Assembly: GCF_020882245.1 (NCBI RefSeq) | Contig: NC_083598.1 | Location: 46,971,858-47,035,857 of the forward strand | Reading direction: 5' to 3' | DNA: 64,000 bases | From: Rhopalosiphum padi | Taxonomy: Eukaryota > Arthropoda > Insecta > Hemiptera > Aphididae | Shown here: one piece after another, positions 50,901 through 62,900 of the stretch | Position numbering within the stretch: position 1 is the stretch's first letter | Layout: every line of letters starts with the position of its first letter | Program-made: the position numbers and the translations under genes | The notes under the pieces: model-generated | What the model was told of the DNA's origin: nothing | What the model saw: only the letters and a program-made list of their open reading frames with translations | Databases searched by the model: none

Positions 50901-53900
50901 AAGTATACTTTTTAGTTGTATTATTATCTGTATCGATTTTTTTCCGGGAAACTAAAATAGTTAATATAATAATGATTTGGAATAATCATGTCGATTTAAA
51001 TAATAACTAATTATATATGATATATTTAAAATAATTTCTATAAATTATGTAATTTATTTTTATATAAACGGGAGCGAGTTAAAATATTTTTTTAATTTCT
51101 CTAGTAGATAAATAGTTTAATATTTGTGACCTTGAATATTTATAAAATTAGTTTGACATTAATCTAAATTGATTCACTTATTGTATACTACATACATTAT
51201 AGGTAATAAGTACTATTATAATATAACTAACAATAACTAATTTTAAATTACCTGAGTATGTTTGACCACTTGTTAAGTGCAGGTTGGAATACTGGGTTTA
51301 AAATTATTTATTTTTGAGAAATTTGAAAAATGTATTGCAGTGTAGTATGTATATTTTAAAAACAATAGTAAAATATTATAATTACCATATAGTATTTTAA
51401 TATTATTATAGTAATGTTTACTAATCAAATAAAAATATGTCTGTCGACTTATTTTAGTTAATAAGAGTTAAAACAGCTAATCTTAAAATGAACTTTTGGT
51501 GTTAGTTCATACTTTTATTATTAATTATTATTTATATTAGTATAGATAAACATGGTTGTTAATGGGATTATTTATTTGTATTAAACTACTAAATAATAGC
51601 AGTACTCTATATTAATAAAATTTAATTGGTATTCACGATTAAACATTCTGAAAAAGGTGAGTTATGTCTGGTTTTACAATCATAGACAAGTTTTTCTATT
51701 GATTAAAAATTAAAAATTAATTCTTTCCATTATCTTTTATATTAGATCATATTTTCTCTTCTTATTATACATTTTTGCTTTCTGTTTTTGTGCTAAGTTG
51801 TGCTTTATTGTCTGTATTGTATTTCAATACCTATTTCCAATCTTGTGTTGTCTTTCTCTTGTATATCCATTTCACAGTTTGTGTTAAACATACATATGTT
51901 CCTCTTAGGTTTCATAAAAAAAAAAAGTCTAAAACATGAATAAATAACTTTGTAATATGATATCATGTTGACCTAAACAACATAGCCTAATTTTGCAATC
52001 CATTGTTAAAAATAACTTAATTTTTTCTATCTCACTTAAATTAAAGTACTTTGATTTTTACTTAAAAGATTTATTTTTATCAGCAAAGAACCTAAAAATA
52101 TGAATTTATCATTGGTATTTACAATTGGTTTATGGATACTATAAGTGTTATGACCAGGACTACGATTTAAATGTAATTTAAAATAGTAAAATATATTAAA
52201 AGATATTAAAATATATAATGAATTACCAATATTTTACAAACTATCATTAAGTATAATTAATATGACATAATATTATAATAAATAAATAAAAAGTTGTGTA
52301 ACACCCTTGATAAAAATACATTTTCCAATGCAGTTTATACTGTAATTCTACAAATGATTAAATATTGGTTCAATGTACAATATAAAAAAAAAAACAGAAA
52401 TACACGCGATCAAATCTCTAAAACAATATATTAATATAGTCGGATCGTTAAATTGGATAATAAGTACTTGTTGGAAATATTTTCGAACAATAATATAAAA
52501 AAAGTGGGCAAGTGGGTATCGCTCTGCTGTATAGTAGTGATGGAGAGTAGGACACTATAATGGATGTGTCAAATTTGAATGCAACGACTGATATTGTTGT
52601 ATACGAAAAATGATTCTGAACGGAGATGATTTGTCAGTAAATGGTAATTAGCAGGATATATCATATTATTACTTATATTTAAATTGTAATATATTGTTAT
52701 TTTACGCGATTTCGTAAAAAATTAAATTTCTTAAGCTCATAAATTTTTTTCTTTATCGACGCTAGAATTTTTTTTTACAATTACTTAAAGGAAAACTTAT
52801 GGATAACCTTGTATTGGATTTTTGAACCTTAAGTATAAGTCACAAAAATTTTATGAATTTTCAAATTCCTTGCAAATTTTTGCGACTTTAATATATTTCG
52901 TAAATATTTGAACTTTAAATGCTTATAAACAAAAATTGTGACTAACGATTTTTGATTTTTTTTTACTACGATAAGTTCAACTTATAATAAACCTTGTATT
53001 AAATTTTAAAGATTTTTTGGATTGCCAAATTTTTTTTATCGGCATTTTAAGAAAAAAAATTTAAAAAAGTCAAAAATTTCAATTGTCTATAAGTAGCTTA
53101 AAAAAATTCTAAATATTTTGAAAATTTAATCGTAAATATATAACGCTAATATAAACATTTGGTGAAAATTTCAAGTATTTACAATGATTCGTTTTTGAGT
53201 TACAACAAAATCAAAAAATCGATTTTGTCAAAAAGTGGTTATGCGTAAAAATTCCTGTTTTTCCGTAATTTTTTCAGGGTTTTTCCCGACGATTTTGAAA
53301 ACTATTGGAAATTTTTTACTTTTGACCCCTCAAAGAGTACCAACTAAATGAATTTTCCTTTTCAAAGAGGGGCCGAAGTCAAAAATCGAAGCATTATTAC
53401 TACTCCAAAAAGTGATGACAGACACAAAAATAAAAAATAAAATAAACACACATCATTGTAAAATCAATACATTCATCACTCCGTTCAGAATCTAAAAAAA
53501 TTATATGACATCTTTATAATAAGTTATCAAGCGTACAATATTTTATTTTTGTACCGAATAAACAAGTTAAATACAATAACTACATTTTTATATTCTATGT
53601 TTTAAGTATGTTATTAATGAATAATCATTAAAGCTAGTACCAATTTCAAATTCAAATAGTGTTTGGTATTTAAATGTTTAAGCTCTAAGTGTATTATGAT
53701 CCAGTTAAAACCTAGCTTAATACTCGTAATTTTAATTTAATTTTAATTTTAAACTATACTATAAATTACTTAAAGAACTATCAGTGATTGATTTTTAAAT
53801 CTAAACACGTGCTGTGAATTTTGTTTTTCGACTACCTACTTCAAATATTAATTTTCAAATTGTTTATCCATAAAATTAGCATTAAAATATAAATTTTTGT

Positions 53901-56900
53901 TATAAAAATGTATAGCTTGCTCAACATTTTTAATATATAGAAGATGATTAGATCAATAGACCACTAATTTGTTATTTATTACATAAAATGTGTTTTATTC
54001 ATTTACAGCCATTCAATTTTTATGATGATATACATATGAATCATGGATCTGATGTAACTGCCACGTCTTCCCATAGTTCAGAATTTGAAGAAGATAGACG
54101 ATTAAAACCTGAGGTAACATTTTCTTCTTCTTATTATTATTATTATTATTATAAGTCATCAGTGATATCTATGGTCATTATAGACACTTAATTTTATAAT
54201 ATTAAAAATTTATATTATTTTAAATTTAAAAAATATTGCAAAATTAATTAGTCTATTTAGTTTTTTAATTTAGATAGAATTACAAAAAAAAATAACTAAA
54301 ACATTATTCTTTGTTTAAATTTCTTATTTCATCCAAATTTGAACTTAAAATATCTATAAAAAAAAAAAGAAGATATTTATGTATATTTTTTTTAGATATT
54401 TTAATTGCAGTATGAATGCTTATAAAAAAAATGATGTATTTGTTATTTGTATCTTAAATAATTTCAGCTATAATACTAACTTATAAGAAACCTTGTATTA
54501 ATTTTTCAAGGTTTTTGACTGAGCGAAATTTTTTTTATCGATATTTAAAGAAAAATAAATTGAAAATGTTAAATGGCTATAAATGAAAAATATTATTATA
54601 TTCATAAAATGTGCAGAAAATGCAATGATAAACAATTAGTTTCAAGTTATTCTTTTTTGAAGTATAACTATATTATAAGAATATTGTTATTTTTATGGTG
54701 CATGAATGCCATGATTATTAAGTATTCAGTTTTGTCAAACGCTCATAAAAAATATTTGTGGAAATGCTGTCAATATTTTTCTGTTATTCTTTTATTAAAC
54801 ACTTATTTATAATCTTGTATTAAGATGACGTTATACCCATGTGAGTTGTCTCTGTCTTACTGATGTAGATCATAGCAAATTTGCGTTCAGCAGAACACAT
54901 ATTGTGATGTTAGCTTTAATATTAGAGTAAATTTACCTATTATAAAATTTAAAGGTAAGAATATTATCTAGAAAATGTCATATGCTTTTATTGATATTAT
55001 TCTTACCTTTAAATTTGATAATAGGTATATTAAAGCTAACATCACAAAATGTGTTCTGCTGAACAAAGATAGAGACAACACATGCGGGTATAACGTACTC
55101 TTAAATTTTCAAATCCAAGATATGAATATTTAAAAATCATATGAATATTTTATATAACAAAATAATATAATTGATAATTTTGATAAATTTCGTAAAAATT
55201 TGAACTTTAAATGTGTATTATAAATTATTATTACTATGTATTTATGATATTATTTTTATTAGTAAATAAACAGCTTTTGAAAAAACTTTTGTTAAATTAT
55301 AAAATTTTTTACTCAACTTAAAAATGTCATCAAACCGAAATCAAAAAAAATTATCAATATAAATAATAGTTATTGAACATTTTAAAAACCCTACAGTTAT
55401 TCATTTCGGAGTTGTAACAAAATAACCTAATATATTTTTTGTTATTTATAGTCATGTTGAAAATTAGTTGGAATTTTTTACTTTTAACCTCTCAAATTAG
55501 TACCTACCAATTAGATCCATTTTTCTAAAATTCTAACAGAATTAATACCGAGTTATAAATGTATACATTTTTACTACTCCTAAGAGTAATGAGTAGATGT
55601 TAGACGTAGAAAAAAAAATACAAAAATTAGTAAAGAATTATCATTGTAAAGTTAGTTCATTCATCGTACAAAATCTAAAACTAAAACCGTTTTTTAAATT
55701 TCAAACGTTCACAAAATAAATTATCAAACTACTTCTCAAATTTTTATATTTTTATGGTAAACAAAACGTATTTATTGACGTTATCGAAATAAAACTAAAA
55801 AAAAAAATCAAAATCTTAGAAAACTATATCATGCATATACAATGGTAATATAGAAATTTCATGAAAATTTTAAGCATTTAGGTATATAGACTACAACAAA
55901 ATAAAAAAATCTATTTTGCGAAAAAAATCCTCCTACAATAACTAAAACAAATACAAGAACTTTTATTTTGTATCTCTCTTCTTTCAATTGATCCACATCT
56001 ATCATCAAAGATACATTTTCTTGTAGATAAATAAAAATGTTTAATTAACCAAAAACAAAATTAATTAGCAATTTATACGGGGCGAACCAGAGAAACGGTA
56101 TAATTTGAAATAATTTTCACAAACGTCTAAAAAGATTATTTTCAATATTTATTGTCCAAAACATAAAGTACATAATATGCTTTCAAAGTTCAAAACACTA
56201 AATCTTATGTTTGGAAAATAATGTCAGAAAGATGGTATCCGTTTCTCTGTATACATTCCTGATATCGTACGTTGAAGTTTTGTATATGATTTGCGTGTGA
56301 TTTTTTCTTTTGGGACTATCTTGAAAACAAAGTGGTGTACACTGTACAGTACTTACCCAAAAACATTTCTCCAGTTGAAGATAAGAATCAAAGAAGAATT
56401 TTTTTTGATTCCCATGGAAATATTTAGACTGTATAAATATAGAGGGTTATGCAAAACCTCAATGCACAATTCCAGGAATGCTTACAAATAGGAATGGACA
56501 TACGGACACCATCTTACTTATACTATTTTCAAAACTTGAGATTTTAGTGTTTTGAACCTTGAACGGCATATTATGCGCTTTATGTTTTCCATAATAAATA
56601 TTTAAAATAATCTTTTTAGACGTTTGTTGTGAGAGTTATTTCAATTTTTTCTGTTTCTCTGATTCGCTCTGTATAACTATATAATTATACATTGTACATA
56701 ATATATGTCAACCTACCTAGATATAGTTGTATAAATAAATTATTATATAATATAATACCAATAATATAAATTATATCATAGAAATAAATCAATATAATGT
56801 ATATAATATTTGTTTAGTTCATAAGTGTGTTCAAAATTACATTTTACGCTGCCAAGATGCTGCAGATTTTTTAAAATTATATTACCAATAAAGTATATAT

Positions 56901-59900
56901 ATATCCGAAGGTAGACTACCTACTTAAATTCTCTGTTAACCATCTGAATGTATTTTAGATCAGTGACGTTTTTTAAACGACGTTTGCCTAATGCAATTGC
57001 CAAGCCCTAGAAATGTATCTTGGGTTTTAAAAATTAAAATGTGTGTAGATCATGGATGAATGTACAATTAATTATACAATCTATATAATCAATTAATAAT
57101 TATATAACATTTTTGAAAATTTTCTAAATTAGCATACAGTTTTAAAATATACATTATGTGGCAGTAGCGTTAACCCCCCCCCCCCTCAAAAAAAAAAGTT
57201 GTAAATACGCCACTGGTAAGAGGTAGCGGGTCATACTTTACTTAGGGTTTAATGGTTTAAAATATGCTTGCCATGCCACTGTTATAATACTATAATAGAT
57301 TAAAAATTATGTGCGCTGATAAACGAAAAGTTATCATATCAATATCATTTAACATTTTATTTTAACACATGCTGTTTTTATTTATTCTAATAAATATTAA
57401 TTACAAGCTATTTCCCAAATTATGATAACAATTGTTAATACCTATCCCTATAAAGATAAAAAACATGACGTAATTCTATTAAATATACTAACTTGTTTTT
57501 ATAGTTTTTATATGCATCATATTATTACTATATTCATACAATTTCAAACATGTATTAGGTTTATTACTCGTATGTTTATAAAAACTTTTAAACTATTTTT
57601 TTTTAGTTTTGAAGTCGTTTAGTATAATAAAACAATAATATTTATCTTCTACATATATATTAGTATGACAATATTATGGTTTGACCTTTACCAAATAGTT
57701 ATTGATTTATATGTGATTACTGATTGTATATACATTACCCAACTATGTACACCGATTAAAATACAAAGCATATTTGGTAGGTAATCATTTGGATTGATTT
57801 TGAAATTTGAATAGACAAATAATTCGACTTATCTATTATTAAATGCACAATGTACATCATGACATAGGTACACAAGCCTTTTGTTATCCCACATACTCTA
57901 TAACCAACATATTTTTCTTAAATATACTTGACAAAAAATAATAGTATATTTATATAATTACTTCAGTTTTTTAATTATATTTAAATATGACAAGTTTGAA
58001 CTTCTGAATATTCCGTAATAATTATTAATCTGATAAATCCTCATCATTTTTACTCAACTAATAATATATTATGACGTAATAAGTGATAATGAAAATTACA
58101 TGTGTGTTACAGTTAACCTTGAGTGCAAGCGTGTAAAGTATAAATAAATATATGTTACGGTAAAAGTACTCACATAGGTAAAACTTACAAAACACAATGC
58201 TAGTATTTCGGATTTTTATTTTTACTCATCGGTTAATCCTATCAAATAATTTTAAATTATTTACAATTATGTTGGTTTTTTTTGTGAATGTATACTACAT
58301 GATAAGTAATTGAAAAAAAATATTCGATATTTTGCTCTGAGGTGGTTTCTAATAGTAAATTGGGTCTAGATTATACTTTGTAAAGGTTAGCATTCCCAAT
58401 TTTCTTATTCAAAATAACAGGGAAAAAACAATTAACTAAGAAAAACCGACTATTTTTTACGCAAAACCAAGTTTTAACAAAATCAATTGGTTTTTAACTA
58501 AAAAAAAAAAAATAACTAGATAGGTAAAATTTTTAGTTAGTTAATTAATAATTAGCTTAGTTTTTATAAAAAGAACATAGTTTATTATATTATATTCAAC
58601 TTATTCAAGATCAATTTGATTCTCAGTTATATAAGAAGTAAGAACATATTAAAATATTATTAAAAATAAAAACCTTTTTTGTTTTAAAATTAAAATTGTC
58701 TTCATATTTTTTAAATATATACACCCCCTCCTCCCATAATCTGTTTATTCTACTTCTACAAATAATTTATTTGAAATTATAATAGTTTTCTGATGTCAAA
58801 TAAGTTTGGTAAGTTGAGAAATACATAATTATTCATTATTACCATTTATCATACTCCGCTATTGTCTATTCGTCGATATTTACTGCACTATTATGTCCGT
58901 CAAAATGTTATATTATATATAATTTTTATATAATTTCAAAATTTCAAAATAAATAAATTATTATTATTATTAAGCAATTTAACTAATATCTAAATTCAAT
59001 TTGTAATATGTATTGATTTTACTATGATGTGTGTGTTTTTTTTATTATTTTGTGTGATGTGTGACGTGTGTGTTATCGTATTCCGAATAATAAAATTTAC
59101 TTCAATTTCAACTATGAAGTTAGTTTCTGGTGGAAAATCTATTATAGTTCATAAGAGGGTCAAATATTCTATAGTAGGTGCTTATTTTTTTAATACATAG
59201 TTGAAAAAACCAACAAAAAAATGAGCCACACAGTTTTTTCGATGAAACTAGAATTAAGGCTCGTATGACTAATAAGATACCGTTATTATTAACTATTTAG
59301 AATGTTGAAGTTTTTTGAACTCGCCTGTAGTAAACTACGGAATTTAACCGGTTGTTTTATGCAGTTTATAGCACATGTTTTTCTCGCTGTTTGGATACGT
59401 GTTATAATAATACGATAATGAAGTATATTTAATTTTCACTTAATGATGATTATTTTATTTTATTATCAGATTTCAAAACGTACCTATATAATATTGTATT
59501 GTGATACAACTATAAAATATCATATAACGATATACTTCTACCAAAAGGATTAATATAAATAAACACCTGTAAATATTGATATATGATATTATGACTAAGA
59601 TCATAATTAATAACTCTTGTTTATAACTTTTATTATTAATCGGACGGTAGTATTTATTTTACAAACACTTAAGGACACCTGTTTTTCTAACTATCACAAT
59701 AATATGATACGTTCAGTACTGAATAAATATCATGTTGTATGCATGTGTTACGGTCCTCTTAAATTACTATTTAATAGTTGACCATGTATAAGTTATTTAT
59801 GAAATACAATTAACTTGTTCTGTATATTTTTCAAGTACAAGTGGTTCAATATTATACGAGCTCAACGAATGTAGTGGGATTGTGTAGATTTTTAAAAAAA

Positions 59901-62900
59901 TATTATGTATTGAATTTTTTTTTATTTTAACTGTTACAACTTATGAGGAATCTTGTTTTAGATTTTCAAAATTTTTGACCAAACTTTGGAATTTTTATCA
60001 ACATTTTTAGAAAGATAAAGCTAAAAAAAAAAATGTCAAATATCTATAAAAAAAAAAACTTAGAATTAGTATTTAAATATTTTAAAAATATTATTATTCA
60101 TAAAAATTTATTATTTGGGTAACAAATAAATGTTTCGAGTTTCTACAATGAATAATTAATATATTAAAATAACAAATATCGCCTGATTATAAATCATTCA
60201 ACCGCGGACGATTTCAAAATAGATCATGTTAAAATTTAGTTTATAATACTTGTTGTATGTTTATAATATACATATTAAATAATAAAAAAATTTTCTATGG
60301 AAAGTAGATCCTCAAAGGTGAAGTAAATTTTTAGTAGATCGTGACCAAAAAAAGTTGGCCACCCCTGTATATAGTTTACCTATATGACTTTACGCTACTC
60401 TTTTTTTTTTAAATTCCGATAAAAAAAAAATTCCAAGAAAATTTGTATTACTTTATCAAATGTTTGGTGTTAAAAATAATTGTATTTTTAATGTGATCAT
60501 ATTATTTTGTATTTTTGAAATTTTCTAATTACAGTAAGAACTAAGAACAATTTATGTAGAACTTTACCAAAGTAATAATTTTATCCAATTTTATAATAAA
60601 AACCACCCTCAACATTAATAATTAAAGCAATTATAATATAATAGCATAGCAAATATTGCTCCAAAACGTTTTGACCGACGCAAAAATAAATAAAAATAAA
60701 AAACTTATCGTATAAAACCAATTCATTTATTGCTCCGCTCAGATAATAATTTATATTGATACTATGATAGCTTCTCAAAGTCTCGAATCCCCAACTCTAA
60801 GAAAATAGAAATGTCATGTTTTTAATTCTAAATGCAGCTATATCAGCTGCATAAATTACATGTATACTATATACACTATATATTGTGTACAAATAAAGGT
60901 ACCTACTAAAATTATAATACCCATTGGCGAATGATGGTTAACCCACGCATGGGTAAGAATAAACTAAATGGGTTGTCTTTATTGGCATGTCACCGGAATA
61001 TCAAAATTGCCAAATTAAGTCTGATGCACGGAAAAATTTTTTTAGATAGATTGACCATTTTTAAAGTTAGTTCTACTTTAAATTCTAGTTATATATGTGA
61101 CAACCATATAATTAGTTGATGTCGCTCAATAATTATAGTTGACTATATTGTAATTTTAATAATAATTATTTGGTTGGATTAACCAATTTTTAGTTGTCAC
61201 AGCTATTTATTATGGTAAAATGTATTGTGATATAAACAAAAATTTAGGTTAGATCAACCAATTTTTAGTTGTTTCAACTATTCATTCCAGTGGCGTATTT
61301 AGGGGGAATGGGGGATAGATTATTAATTTATAACATTGTGATATCGATGGTAAGTTAACTCACTTAAAAATTAAGATATCAATAAAAGCTTATGAAATGC
61401 CCTAGACAATATTATAAACCTTTAAGTTTAATAATAGGTAGATTGACCCTAATATTAAAGCTAACATAAAATTGAATCTGCTGAACGCAAATTTGCTATG
61501 TCTTACGTTCGTATAAGACAGAGATAACACATGCGGGTATAACATCCTCTTAAGTACAGAATCTCATCATTTTATGATATATTATATGTTATTATATATG
61601 TATATTAGTGTATTTATTTATGTTAAATTTCTGAATTTTAAAAATTGTCATGAACCATGGTAAACCGACTTTTGTAGAATTGTTATTAGATTTATTAGAA
61701 TATTAATTACTAAATAACTATCGAACTGTATTACTTAATTCTTAGATTTTATAAGCTAACATATAGAAGTTTATATAGTATTTATATTATTGATATTTGA
61801 TGTACTACTTGTTTAATCAAACTCTTACACACTCTCTTCGCCATGCAGTTTGAAGAGAAATTTGCAGAGAAATCTATAAAATAAATCTATTTCCTATTTT
61901 ATAATATAATATAATATAGCATATACTATTAATTTTTAATAAAAAAAAACCAATAAATCATAAAAACTAGACGATTAGAAAAGTGTCTTCTTCAATAAAT
62001 TAAGCTTCTCGAATGCATATTTTTTATCAAAGAATAATGTACGAGTGGCAAGTAATTAAAAATATTAAATATTTAATCATTTAATGCATATACAATTTTT
62101 ACTTAACAGAGTTTAAGAGTTAAATTTTTGTGTTTTTAACGTTATTGATCATATTTTTTAAATGTATTTTAACGTACATTTTTATATTTATATTAATTAA
62201 TGATTTAAATTTCAGTGACTGGTGATTACAGACTCGTGCATTAGTGCTTGATTGATTGGATATTTGTGATTTTTGAATGAGTTACGAAATACACATTTAT
62301 AAATATTTAAATTTCCTATATTTTCATAGTCGTAGTAATATTAAAATAATATACTATATATATAGTTACTTAAAAGTATAATATTGTATTCATGCCATGT
62401 TAATAATAAAATAAAATTGTTTTGTATTTTTATTGGTAGATACACAATTGTTTATATTTTATAAAAAATGGGAAATTTTTCCAAAATTACAATTTTGATT
62501 TGTAAATTCTAAGAAACGATTTTAAGTTATTTTCAATTAATGTTCTAAATATTTTCACTATTTTTAATTTATTTTATCAGTTATTATAACTTCATGACCA
62601 TAGATTTAAATCTACTCTCGTTTTTTATTTTTTATTTAGACTTTAAGTACTAGATTTAAAATGTTATTTGTATCAATGAATTTAGCATTTTAACCGTTGG
62701 TATAATTACTATCTGTTGTCTTTATTCGTAGTGTATTGGATTTTAGGTTGTATCAAAATTGAAAATTCCAGTTAAGACTTGAATAATTTGATAATATTTC
62801 TTAACAAATAAATAAATTATAATTTGATGCCTTAAGAAAATATAACTATTATTAGTTATTTTTAATTATATAATAAAGCTTCCTATAATAATACCATAAC

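Larger units (their letters stand above)
48312..54008. other. SMSr intron 2 (5.7 kb), repeat-filled
   Basis: No exon is recognised inside. It holds an end fragment of the dispersed 1-kb family (48601-48667), a (TA)n tract (49430-49451), a transposon-end-like patch (49275-49292), a degenerate copy of the 1-kb family from about 49637, and the best copy at 52504-53497. Confidence 0.5.

Noticed and set aside
54573..54812. 79-codon plus-strand frame before the foldback MITE
   Set aside because: AT-biased with no domain, inside an SMSr intron, and overlapping sequence related to the dispersed family.
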